Part shown: positions 14,123-21,581 of the stretch, piece by piece
Numbering within the stretch: the stretch's first letter is position 1
Layout of the letters: the number at the start of each line of letters is the position of its first letter
Source of the DNA: an uncultured Clostridia bacterium
GTDB taxonomy: Bacteria; Bacillota; Clostridia; Christensenellales; Aristaeellaceae
Length of the DNA stretch: 21,581 nucleotides
Direction: 5' to 3'
Assembly (NCBI GenBank): GCA_937906775.1
Contig: CALCUD010000036.1
Location: forward strand, 1 to 21,581
The notes under the pieces: model-generated
What the model saw: the letters and a program-made list of their open reading frames with translations, nothing else
Databases searched by the model: none
What the model was told of the DNA's origin: nothing
Position numbers and translations under genes: made by a program

Positions 14123-16948
14123 TCATTTCAACACTTTCCGGAGATACTCCCCGGTATGGGATCCCTCCGTTGCCGCGACCTGCTCCGGCGTTCCCTTTGC
14201 GATGATCCGTCCGCCCTGATTTCCGCCTTCCGGACCCAAGTCGATCAGATAGTCCGACACTTTGATCACGTCCAGATTGTGTTCGATCACCAGAACGGAG
14301 TTCCCGGCGTCGGTCAGCTTCTGAAGCACCGTGATCAGTCTGTCCACGTCCGCCATATGGAGGCCGGTGGTCGGCTCATCCAGCAGATAGATCGTTTTGC
14401 CGGTCGCTCTGCGGCTCAGTTCGGTCGCCAGTTTCACGCGCTGGGCCTCGCCGCCGGAAAGCGTCGTGGAAGCCTGACCGAGTTTCATATATCCGAGTCC
14501 CACGTCATAAAGCGTTTCCAGCTTCTTCAGGATCTGGGGATGTGCGTCGAAGAACCCGATCGCTTCCTCCACCGTCATCTCCAGCACTTCATAGATATTC
14601 TTTCCGCGATAGGTCACTTCCAGCGTCTCCCGGTTATAGCGGTGTCCGTGGCAGACGTCGCAGGGAACGTACACATCCGGCAGGAAGTGCATCTCGATCC
14701 GCTGGACCCCGTCCCCCTGACAGGCTTCACAGCGCCCGCCCTTAACATTGAAAGAAAACCGGTTTTCTTTATATCCCCGGGCCTTCGCCTCCGGGCTCAT
14801 CGCGAACAGTTTCCGGATCATGTCGAACAGTCCGGTATAGGTGGCGGGATTGCTCCGGGGAGAACGGCCGATGGGGCTCTGATCGATCATGATGATCTTG
14901 TCCAGCTGCTCCGTGCCCTCCATGGAGATGAATCTCCCCGGCCTGGTTTTCGCCCGGTTCAGATTCCGCGCGAGATATTTGTACAGGATCTCGTTGACCA
15001 GACTGCTCTTGCCGCTTCCGCTGACGCCGGTGACGCAGCACAGAACGCCCAGCGGCACTTCCACGTCGATATCCTTCAGGTTGTGTTCCGAAGCGCCCCG
15101 GACCGTCAGCCAGCCGGAAGGCACGCGGCGTTTTTCCGGTACCCGGATCGTCTTTTTTCCGCTCAGATACTGTCCCGTCAGGCTTTCCGGGCAGGCGACG
15201 ATATCCTCCACCGTCCCTTCCGCAACGATCCGGCCCCCGTGCAGCCCCGCGCCGGGGCCGACGTCCACGATCCAGTCCGCTTCCCGCATGGTCTCCTCGT
15301 CATGCTCCACGACCAGAACGGTATTCCCCAGATCCCGCATCCGCTTCAGCGTCCGGATCAGCTTGGCGTTATCCCGCTGATGGAGACCGATGCTGGGTTC
15401 GTCCAGCACATACAGGACGCCCATCAGCTTTGAACCGATCTGCGTGGCCAGCCGGATCCGCTGCGCCTCGCCGCCGGAAAGCGTCGCCGCGCCGCGGGAC
15501 AGCGTCAGGTATCCCAGCCCCACATCCGTCAGGAAGCCGAGCCGGCTGTCCACTTCCTTCAGGATGCCCTCCGCGATCAGCTTCTTATTCCCTTCCAGGG
15601 TCAGTTCCGAAAAGAATTTGCGGGCGTCCGCGATGCACAGATCGCTGACCTCCGGCAGGCTCAGCCCGCCGACTGTTACCCCGCGGGATTCCCGCTTCAG
15701 CCGGCGTCCTCCGCAGTCCGGGCAGATCTCCTCCGCCATGTATTCTTCATACATCTGCTTCATTCCGTCGCTGGAAGTCTCGCGGTAGCGGCGTTCCAGC
15801 GTCGGGATCACGCCCTCGAAAGCGGTCTCGTAGGACGTCTGTCCGCGGGAACCCTCGTACATGATCGTGACTTTCTCTTTTCCGGTCCCGTACAGGATGG
15901 CTTTCATTCCCTCCTCGGGGATCTCATCCACCGGCGTGTCCATATCGAATCCGTATTTCTTCCCCATCGCGGTGAAATACTGGGACGCGATCCCGTTGTC
16001 GTCTCCGGCATTGAAGCCCACGGCCACCAGCGCGCCCTCCCGGAGGGACAGATTTCCGTCCGGGAAAATGATCTCGGGGCTGATGCGCATCCGGATGCCG
16101 AGTCCGTCGCAGGACGGGCAGGCTCCAAAGGGACTGTTGAAGGAAAACATCCGGGGGCTGAGCTCCTCCAGGCTGACGCCGCAGTCCGGGCAGGCGTAAT
16201 TCATGGACAGAAGCTCCTCATCCCCGTCAAAGAAATCCATAATGACCAGCCCGGCGGAGCGCCCGGTCGCGGTTTCGATATCATCCGCCAGTCGCTGGCG
16301 GAATTCCGGCGTGTTCCGGACGATCAGCCGGTCAACCACGATCTCCACGGTATGCTTCTGTTTTTTGTTCAGCTCGGGTGCGTCATCGAGGTCACAGACC
16401 TTCCCGTCGATCCGGGCCCGGACGTATCCGGCTTTGACCGCCTTTTCCAGAATATCCTTATGTTCGCCCTTCCGCCCGCGGACGACCGGCGAAAGGACCT
16501 GCATCCGGGTCCCCTCCGGACGGCGGAGCACCGCGTCGACCATTTCGTCGACCGTCTGTTTCCGGATCTCCTTGCCGCATTCCGGACAATGGGGCACCCC
16601 CGCCCGGGCCCATAGCAGACGCAGATAGTCGTGGATCTCCGTGACCGTTCCGACGGTACTGCGGGGATTCCGCCCTGTCGTTCGCTGGTCGATGGAGATC
16701 GCGGGGCTGAGTCCGTCAATGGAATCCACATCCGGCTTATCCATCTGTCCCAGAAACTGGCGGGCATAACTGGACAGGCTTTCGACATAGCGGCGCTGTC
16801 CCTCCGCGTAAATGGTGTCAAACGCCAGCGAGCTCTTTCCGCTTCCCGACAGACCCGTGATCACCGTGAGTCTGTCCCTGGGGATGGTCACATCCACGTT
16901 TTTCAGATTGTGCTCCCGGGCGCCTTTTATGACCAGATTTTCGTTCAT
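14123..16948 (-). CDS. uvrA: Excinuclease ABC subunit UvrA
   Basis: UvrA is the dimeric ATPase that recognises bulky DNA lesions and loads UvrB in nucleotide excision repair. The 941-residue protein has two ABC modules: Walker A GLSGSGKSS (residues 32-40) and GVSGSGKSS (641-649), with signature LSGGEAQR at about 490-497 and again near the C-terminus. Zinc-finger cysteine pairs are CPEC (near 121), CPDC (near 253), CPSC (near 277), CPDC (near 409) and, in the second half, CEAC and CDVC. Length is standard for a bacterial class I UvrA. ATG 16948 is preferred, with AGGAAAGGGA upstream. A GTG at 16978 would add ten residues and overlap the gtrA stop. No uvrB or uvrC is nearby. Confidence 0.98.
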   Translation of the reverse strand: MNENLVIKGAREHNLKNVDVTIPRDRLTVITGLSGSGKSSLAFDTIYAEGQRRYVESLSSYARQFLGQMDKPDVDSIDGLSPAISIDQRTTGRNPRSTVGTVTEIHDYLRLLWARAGVPHCPECGKEIRKQTVDEMVDAVLRRPEGTRMQVLSPVVRGRKGEHKDILEKAVKAGYVRARIDGKVCDLDDAPELNKKQKHTVEIVVDRLIVRNTPEFRQRLADDIETATGRSAGLVIMDFFDGDEELLSMNYACPDCGVSLEELSPRMFSFNSPFGACPSCDGLGIRMRISPEIIFPDGNLSLREGALVAVGFNAGDDNGIASQYFTAMGKKYGFDMDTPVDEIPEEGMKAILYGTGKEKVTIMYEGSRGQTSYETAFEGVIPTLERRYRETSSDGMKQMYEEYMAEEICPDCGGRRLKRESRGVTVGGLSLPEVSDLCIADARKFFSELTLEGNKKLIAEGILKEVDSRLGFLTDVGLGYLTLSRGAATLSGGEAQRIRLATQIGSKLMGVLYVLDEPSIGLHQRDNAKLIRTLKRMRDLGNTVLVVEHDEETMREADWIVDVGPGAGLHGGRIVAEGTVEDIVACPESLTGQYLSGKKTIRVPEKRRVPSGWLTVRGASEHNLKDIDVEVPLGVLCCVTGVSGSGKSSLVNEILYKYLARNLNRAKTRPGRFISMEGTEQLDKIIMIDQSPIGRSPRSNPATYTGLFDMIRKLFAMSPEAKARGYKENRFSFNVKGGRCEACQGDGVQRIEMHFLPDVYVPCDVCHGHRYNRETLEVTYRGKNIYEVLEMTVEEAIGFFDAHPQILKKLETLYDVGLGYMKLGQASTTLSGGEAQRVKLATELSRRATGKTIYLLDEPTTGLHMADVDRLITVLQKLTDAGNSVLVIEHNLDVIKVSDYLIDLGPEGGNQGGRIIAKGTPEQVAATEGSHTGEYLRKVLK

Positions 16949-16974
16949 ACGTTCCCTTTCCTGTTCCTTCGGGA

Positions 16975-17412
16975 TCACTTCTTCTCCCCGCCGGACTTAT
17001 CCCGGTACACCACGAATTTCTGATACAGGAATTCGGTCACGAAATTGATCAGCATGGTCCCGACTTCCACCACGTAGTTATTGACCAGCGGCTTCTCCAC
17101 CGCGGCGGCTCCCGTAAAGGGATTCGCGCCGGTCAGCGCGGCGGTCCACCAGGTGCTCAGGGGCGTGAAGACCAGATAATACGCCAGAACCAGCAGCATG
17201 CATTTCTTCAGATCCGCGTCGCTGCGGAACGTATATTTCCGGTTGAAGGTAAAATTCCAAAGCACGCTCAGGATCAGACTGACCAGATACGCCAGCCAGG
17301 GCGCCCAGTGACAGACTTCATAAAAGACCGTATAGGTCCCGATCTGGATGATCCCCGCGCTGGCGGAAAACAGTGTGAACTTCACAGCCTGCAAAACATT
17401 CTCCCTTTTCAT
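16975..17412 (-). CDS. GtrA family membrane protein
   Basis: A 145-residue protein with four predicted membrane segments (about residues 10-30, 36-55, 72-95 and 112-135). Family features include the early FTLFSASAGIIQIGTYTVFY stretch, SVLWNFTFNRKYTF after TM2, and a basic end (FLYQKFVVYRDKSGGEKK). GtrA proteins are thought to help move polyprenyl-linked sugars across the membrane, for cell-wall or surface glycosylation. No glycosyltransferase sits beside it here, so its partner is unknown. AAAGGAG precedes the ATG by 7 bases. It lies 16 bases after tsaD and 26 before uvrA, inside the prfB cluster. Confidence 0.88.
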   Translation of the reverse strand: MKRENVLQAVKFTLFSASAGIIQIGTYTVFYEVCHWAPWLAYLVSLILSVLWNFTFNRKYTFRSDADLKKCMLLVLAYYLVFTPLSTWWTAALTGANPFTGAAAVEKPLVNNYVVEVGTMLINFVTEFLYQKFVVYRDKSGGEKK

Positions 17413-17428
17413 GCCTCTTCTCCTTTCT

Positions 17429-18490
17429 TTATACCAGACGCAGCGCCGGCGCCGCGTTCAGGTCGAGCCCGGCCGCCCGCATTCCGTAATACGCCGCGGA
17501 GCCGATCATCGCCGCGTTATCGGTGCACAGATCGATCCGGGGCATATACAGCGGGATCCCGAGCCGGTCGCACATGACCGTCATCTGCCGCCGGAGTTCC
17601 CGGTTCGCCGAAACCCCTCCGGCCAGCGCCATCGCCGTTTCCCGGCCTTCCGCCCGGCGGTCCGTCAGCAGCCGCTCCGCCTTCTCCGTCAGCTGCGAAC
17701 AGACAGCGTTCCGGAAAGAGGCCGCCAGATCAGCCTTCGGCAGTTTTTCGCCCCGCTGTTCCAGGCTGTGGACCGTATTCAGAAACGCAGTCTTGACGCC
17801 GCTGAAAGAATAATCGTACCGGCCTTCGATCTTCGGCTTCGGAAGCGGGAACGCCTCCGGATCCCCCTCCTCCGCAAGTTTATCGATCCGGGGCCCTCCG
17901 GGATAGGGCAGTCCCAGGACCCGGGCCGCCTTGTCGAAAGCCTCGCCGGCCGCGTCGTCGACCGTCTGCCCGATCGCCCGGTAGCACCCGTAATCGGAAA
18001 CCTCCACCAGATGGCTGTGGCCTCCGCTGACCACCAGGCACAGGAACGGCGGCTTCAGATCCGGATACGTCAGAAAATTCGCGCTCACATGGCCTTCGAT
18101 ATGATGGACCGGGATCAGCGGTTTGTCCGCTCCGTACGCCAGTCCTTTCATGCAGTTGACCCCTGTCAACAGCGCGCCCACCAGCCCCGGGCCGTAGGTG
18201 ACCGCCAGCGCGTCGACATCCGCGAGCGTCATCCCCGCGGCTTTCAGCGCTTCGTCCACGACCCGGTCACACGCCTCCATATGCGCGCGGCTCGCGATCT
18301 CGGGAACCACGCCGCCGTACAGCTCATGCAGGTCGATCTGGCTGAAAACGACGTTGGAAACGATCACCCGCCCGTTTTCGATCACCGCCGCCGCGGTTTC
18401 ATCGCAGCTGGTCTCCAGGGCGAGGATCCGGACGGTTTCCTTTTCCCGCAGCTCCCGGATCCGCTGTTCGCAGCGTTTCTCGTATCTCAT
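17429..18490 (-). CDS. tsaD: tRNA N6-adenosine threonylcarbamoyltransferase TsaD
   Basis: TsaD transfers the threonylcarbamoyl group to A37 of ANN-decoding tRNAs (t6A), acting with TsaB and TsaE. The 353-residue protein has the ASKHA motif LALETSCDET (residues 23-32), the metal-binding HHIEGH (129-134), VVSGGHSHLVEV (153-164) and a C-terminal GGVSANRELR stretch. Compared with the usual family start it has about 19 extra charged residues at the N-terminus. A GTG at 18433 would remove them, but the ATG at 18490 has AAAGGAG 9 bases upstream and overlaps the preceding stop as ATGA, so it is kept. TsaB and TsaE are not in the window. Confidence 0.96.
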   Translation of the reverse strand: MRYEKRCEQRIRELREKETVRILALETSCDETAAAVIENGRVIVSNVVFSQIDLHELYGGVVPEIASRAHMEACDRVVDEALKAAGMTLADVDALAVTYGPGLVGALLTGVNCMKGLAYGADKPLIPVHHIEGHVSANFLTYPDLKPPFLCLVVSGGHSHLVEVSDYGCYRAIGQTVDDAAGEAFDKAARVLGLPYPGGPRIDKLAEEGDPEAFPLPKPKIEGRYDYSFSGVKTAFLNTVHSLEQRGEKLPKADLAASFRNAVCSQLTEKAERLLTDRRAEGRETAMALAGGVSANRELRRQMTVMCDRLGIPLYMPRIDLCTDNAAMIGSAAYYGMRAAGLDLNAAPALRLV

Positions 18491-19200
18491 GACTTTATTC
18501 TCCTTTGTTTCCGGCGCAGCGCCGTCACCGTCAGGGCCGGGAATATCAGCAGCCCGGTCCAGATCAGAACGCCGGTCACCCCGTACCCCGTAAAAAAGCT
18601 CTCCGGCATCAGCCGGATCAGCAGATCTGTCCGCGGATCCAGCCAGTATCCTCCGCCCGGAAACGCGATCCGGTGAAATGTCAGAAACAGTCCCTCAAAA
18701 TCGATCGCACCCCAGAGGATCATCCCGCCGGTCAGGATCGCCGCGGCGGCGATCCCCCGCAGCGCGCCTTTCAGAAACGGATCCGCACAGTCCGGGTGCG
18801 TCCGGATCCGCAGCAGGGCAAGAATCAGCCCGGCCGCTCCCGCCGCCGCCAGGATCCCGAAGATCACGCGGTCCAGACGGATCAGCGCCCGGCAGTCGGC
18901 CATGTGCGCCTGCTCATGCGGCTGAAAGCACAGCCGCTCCGTTCCGGCCGCGTCCGTAAAGATATACTGGAAGCTTTCCGCCCTTCCGGTCAGATACCCG
19001 GTGATCATCCGGGTCATCCCGCCGTATTCGGCGTCCGGCAGTCCCGTCGTTTCCTCCGGCGCCGCGGCGCGCATCCGCCGGGCCATTCCGGCTCCGTCGG
19101 ACGCCAGCGCGTATACGCATCCCGTCAGAGCGGCGAAAAGGAGCAGCAGGGCGATCAGCGCCCCTGCCGCTCCCGCGCCGCGACATTTTTCTTTCTTCAC
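18487..19200 (-). CDS. DUF1461/TIGR01906 membrane protein, probable Lit-type lipoprotein transacylase
   Basis: A 237-residue protein with about four membrane segments (residues 10-32, 110-130, 148-166 and 206-226). Between the first two is an extracytoplasmic loop with the family element HEQAHMAD (95-102), and later FHRIAFPGGGYWLDPRTDLLIRLMPESFF (broken across 175-203). This pattern fits DUF1461, the family that contains Lit, a lipoprotein intramolecular transacylase producing lyso-form lipoproteins in Firmicutes. His95, His99 and His176 are candidate catalytic residues. The Lit activity is an inference from family membership. The start is GTG 19200, overlapping the prfB stop as GTGA, and its own stop overlaps tsaD as ATGA, so three genes are likely translationally coupled. 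Confidence 0.8.
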   Translation of the reverse strand: MKKEKCRGAGAAGALIALLLLFAALTGCVYALASDGAGMARRMRAAAPEETTGLPDAEYGGMTRMITGYLTGRAESFQYIFTDAAGTERLCFQPHEQAHMADCRALIRLDRVIFGILAAAGAAGLILALLRIRTHPDCADPFLKGALRGIAAAAILTGGMILWGAIDFEGLFLTFHRIAFPGGGYWLDPRTDLLIRLMPESFFTGYGVTGVLIWTGLLIFPALTVTALRRKQRRIKS

Positions 19201-20297
19201 TGCATTTTCAGGTAGGCGGTCACAAAGCCTTCGAGATTTCCGTTCATCACGTCGTCGATATTCCCGCTTTCAAAATTCGTGCGGTGATCCTTGACCATGG
19301 TATACGGCTGGAAAACATAACTCCGGATCTGGCTGCCCCATTCGATTTTTTTCATTTCGCCTTTGATGTCAGCCATTTCCTGTTCCTTTTCGCGCTCCCG
19401 GATCTCCAGCAGCTTGGCTTTCAACATTTTCAGACAGGTGGCGCGATTCTGGACCTGATCGCGTTCCGTCTGGCAGGAGACCACAATCCCGCTGGGGAAG
19501 TGGGTCATCCGGACGGCGGAAGAAGTCTTGTTGACGTTTTGTCCGCCGGCGCCGCTGGAATGGTAGGTATCCACGCGGACATCCTTCATGTCGATCTCGA
19601 TCTCGTCGCCGTCATCCTCCAGCATCGGCGCCACGTCCAGGCTGGAGAAGCTGGTATGCCGGCGGGCATTGGCGTCGAAGGGGGAGATCCGGACAAGGCG
19701 GTGCACACCCTTCTCTCCGCGCAGGTAACCGTAGGCGTGATCGCCGCTGACCTCGAAGGTCACGCTCTTGATCCCCGCCTCGTCCCCGTCCAGCAGGTCG
19801 AGCAGCTTGACATCAAATCCCATCCGTTCGCAGTAGCGGGTATACATCCGGTACAGCATCTGGGTCCAGTCCTGCGCTTCGGTTCCGCCGGCGCCGGCAT
19901 GCAGGCTCAGAACCGCGTCGTTGTCGTCGTAATGGCCGCGCATCAGCGTTTCAAGCTCCAGCGCGTCGGACTGCTCCTTCAGCCTGACGAGTTCCTCGCC
20001 GACTTCAGTGACCATGTCCTCATCATTTTCTTCCTTGGCAAGCTCCATCATGGTGTCGATGTCATCCGCCGCGGAAAGCAGGGAACGATAATGCTCCAGT
20101 TTGTTTTTCAGATGGCCCAGTTTTTTATTGACGCCGTTGGCCCGGTCCGCGTCGTTCCAGAACTCCGGCTGGTTCATTTCCTCGGTCAGCTCGTCGATCT
20201 GCTCCTGCATGTGATCCACATGCAGCGCCTCCCCGGAGGCCAGAATGCTCTTCCGGATCCCGACGATATCCTGGGCGTACTGTTCCAGTTCGATCAT
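19197..20297 (-). CDS. prfB: Peptide chain release factor 2, encoded without frameshift
   Basis: RF2 recognises UGA and UAA in the ribosomal A site and triggers peptide release. The 366-residue protein has an N-terminal helical domain, the tripeptide anticodon SPF (residues 205-207) that marks RF2 rather than RF1, and the catalytic GGQ (251-253) in SSGAGGQNVNKTSSAVR. Most prfB genes contain an in-frame UGA at about codon 26 that needs a +1 frameshift; here the frame is continuous (Leu25 CTG, His26 CAT). An SD-like GGGGAGG still sits just ahead of codon 25. AAGGA precedes the ATG. A TATGAT at 20321-20326 with a poor -35 may be a weak promoter. It lies 94 bases after secA, a common gene order. 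Confidence 0.97.
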   Translation of the reverse strand: MIELEQYAQDIVGIRKSILASGEALHVDHMQEQIDELTEEMNQPEFWNDADRANGVNKKLGHLKNKLEHYRSLLSAADDIDTMMELAKEENDEDMVTEVGEELVRLKEQSDALELETLMRGHYDDNDAVLSLHAGAGGTEAQDWTQMLYRMYTRYCERMGFDVKLLDLLDGDEAGIKSVTFEVSGDHAYGYLRGEKGVHRLVRISPFDANARRHTSFSSLDVAPMLEDDGDEIEIDMKDVRVDTYHSSGAGGQNVNKTSSAVRMTHFPSGIVVSCQTERDQVQNRATCLKMLKAKLLEIREREKEQEMADIKGEMKKIEWGSQIRSYVFQPYTMVKDHRTNFESGNIDDVMNGNLEGFVTAYLKMQ

Positions 20298-20391
20298 TTG
20301 ATTATTCCTTCTTTCTTCACATCATATCCGGCAGGGAGAGAAAATCATCATCCGACCGTTACAAGAACCCTCCGGCGATCCCGTTCATCTT

Positions 20392-21581
20392 TCACTCCGT
20401 CACCTTTCCGCAGCAATTCTTATACTTTTTTCCGCTGCCGCAGGGGCAGGGATCGTTGGGGCCGACCCGCTTGGCTTTGCGGACGGGGGTGGGCTTGACG
20501 CTGCCCTTGTCCGCACCGGCGGTGCCGGTTTCCTTGGCAACCTTTTCCCGTTTGACCTCCTGGTTGGTGCGCAGCTGCACCAGGAACATGCGGCGGATGG
20601 TCTCCTCCCGGATGGCATTCACCATGGCCTGGAACATCTGGAAACCCTCTTCCTTGTAGGCAATCACGGGGTCGTGCTGGCCGTAGGCCCGCAGACCGAT
20701 GCCCTGCTTCAGGTCATCCATGGCATCAATGTGATCCATCCAGTATTCATCCACGACCCGCAGCATAACCACTCGCTCCAGCTCCCGCATGACCTGGGAA
20801 CCGTAGGCTCGCTCTTTGGCTTCGTAGGTGTTCTTTGCAATGTCGAAGATCTGGTCGGAAACACTCTGGACGTCTTTGTCCAGCAGCTGATCGCGGCGGG
20901 CTTCCAGCGTACCCCGGGCAAAATAGATGCCCTCCATGGCAGCGGCCAACCGGTGCAGCTCGTTTTCTCCTGCTGTGCCGCCGTTTTCACTGAGAGCAGC
21001 GGCCACATCGGTGTCCACCATGCCGCGGAGCATGGTCATCATATTCTCGCCCAGATCCTCGCCGTCCAGCACGGTAATCGGGCTCTCTGACACGCAGTCC
21101 TTCAAGGCGACGCCGTTCATCACGATCGCCGAACCGACGAGATTCCACTTCTCGCCGTCCGTCGCGCTCTTCATCACGATGCGATTACCAGAGTCACCCG
21201 TCAGGTCCGCCGAGCCTGTCACCGTCACCGTCGCACCCGGTGCCACGAAAATCCCCTTGCCCGGCGTCTGACAGGAGAGATTGCAGAGCGTCACGTCACC
21301 GTAGATGACGCTCGGCGTCGTCCCCGCAAAGGCCAGCGTCGAACCCTCACCCGCGACAAATTCGCATCCGTTCGAAAACACCCCCGTCACCGTCAGCGTC
21401 TTATTCGCCGCCAGCTGCAGGCACACACTGCGGCCGATAAGAACGTCCCCATAGTCCAATTCGTCCGCCGCCATGAAGGAACCACCCAGCAACGTCGCCC
21501 GGTAATTGAGCAACCCGGCGAAGCCGTTGTCGACGATCACTGGCATCACGCCCGCAGGGCACACCGGGGCATGCAGCATGG
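20392..21581 (-). CDS. secA: Partial SecA, C-terminal part, in a chimeric frame
   Basis: The frame runs off the right edge. Residues from about 170 (numbered from 21579) are SecA: VLDGEDLGENMMTML, the helical scaffold and two-helix-finger region ERVVMLRVVDEYWMDH (268-283), LKQGIGLRAYGQHDP, a basic linker, and the zinc-binding tail NDPCPCGSGKKYKNCC (Cys378, 380, 389, 390) that binds SecB or ribosomes. SecA is the ATPase motor of the Sec translocon. The Walker A and B, preprotein-binding and helicase-like domains (about 600 residues) that should precede this part are absent, and the sequence before position 21072 in reading order is unrelated. The M at 21579 is therefore not a trustworthy start. 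The prfB neighbour supports the SecA end being in its native place. Confidence 0.85.
   Translation of the reverse strand, partial: MLHAPVCPAGVMPVIVDNGFAGLLNYRATLLGGSFMAADELDYGDVLIGRSVCLQLAANKTLTVTGVFSNGCEFVAGEGSTLAFAGTTPSVIYGDVTLCNLSCQTPGKGIFVAPGATVTVTGSADLTGDSGNRIVMKSATDGEKWNLVGSAIVMNGVALKDCVSESPITVLDGEDLGENMMTMLRGMVDTDVAAALSENGGTAGENELHRLAAAMEGIYFARGTLEARRDQLLDKDVQSVSDQIFDIAKNTYEAKERAYGSQVMRELERVVMLRVVDEYWMDHIDAMDDLKQGIGLRAYGQHDPVIAYKEEGFQMFQAMVNAIREETIRRMFLVQLRTNQEVKREKVAKETGTAGADKGSVKPTPVRKAKRVGPNDPCPCGSGKKYKNCCGKVTE
21073..21581 (-). other. Unrelated beta-strand-rich segment fused to SecA
   Basis: Read in the same minus-strand frame, this part encodes repeats of the form ANKTLTVTGVFSNG, GEGSTLAFAGTTPSVIYG and GATVTVTGSADLTGDSG, alternating hydrophobic and small residues with Gly/Asn turns. 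That resembles right-handed beta-helix or autotransporter-like surface proteins. Such sequence has no place in SecA. The switch comes between SESPIT and VLDGED, at about 21072. An assembly join at the contig end is the likeliest explanation; a real recombination is possible but less so. The parent family was not identified. Confidence 0.6.

Noticed and set aside
14099..15433. 444-codon plus-strand frame opposite uvrA, and similar long frames opposite hom, luxS/HD-GYP and tsaD
   Set aside because: Long antisense frames are expected in GC-rich coding DNA. Their translations are rich in Arg, His and Pro without domains, while the opposite strands carry definite families.

Overview
The window looks like a chromosomal segment from a GC-rich anaerobic member of the Bacillota, most likely Clostridia. 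The grounds are strong AGGAGG-type ribosome-binding sites, sigma-A-type promoters, a type III pantothenate kinase beside an ECF transporter S component, LuxS, AzlCD, a DUF1461 (Lit-type) membrane protein and a NiCo (czcD-motif) riboswitch. No taxonomic marker was searched, so the placement is an inference. Nearly all genes are housekeeping or core metabolism. No IS element, phage gene, CRISPR array, tRNA or rRNA was found inside the window.

Layout. (1) 1-5421, minus strand: an operon read right to left as ECF S component (PanT-like), coaX, hom, a HAD-phosphatase/thymidylate kinase fusion, and mnmA. It has a good promoter at 5392-5421 and a terminator at 76-110. Beyond it, at 17-45, a strong rrn-like promoter points off the left edge. 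(2) 5515-9162, plus strand: a Gfo/Idh/MocA oxidoreductase, a cation diffusion facilitator preceded by a promoter, NiCo aptamer and intrinsic terminator, and a PHP-domain phosphoesterase ending at a bidirectional terminator. (3) 9182-12086, minus strand: a small exported Ala-rich protein with its own consensus promoter, and a ppk2-luxS-cupin/HD-GYP operon. (4) 12149-14112, minus strand: azlC-azlD and yebC. (5) 14123-20297, minus strand: a tight prfB-DUF1461-tsaD-gtrA-uvrA cluster. (6) 20392-21581, minus strand: the C-terminal third of SecA, joined in frame at about 21072 to unrelated beta-strand-rich sequence. The join is probably an assembly chimera at a contig end.

How the genes work together. 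Region 1 couples pantothenate uptake to the first step of CoA synthesis and adds homoserine, dTDP and tRNA 2-thiouridine functions. In region 2 the riboswitch and transporter form a self-contained Ni/Co (or related metal) detoxification unit: the terminator hairpin consumes the conserved 3' part of the aptamer, so metal binding should allow read-through. Region 3 puts polyphosphate-dependent nucleotide phosphorylation, AI-2 synthesis and a cupin-HD-GYP protein in one transcript. Region 5 groups translation termination, tRNA t6A synthesis, a probable lipoprotein-modifying enzyme and DNA repair.

Most notable points: the complete NiCo riboswitch with a third, competing hairpin; a prfB that has lost its in-frame UGA but keeps a Shine-Dalgarno-like stretch exactly beside codon 25; the HAD-Tmk fusion; the ppk2-luxS-HD-GYP operon; and the SecA chimera. 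I saw no convincing wholly new defence or mobile system.
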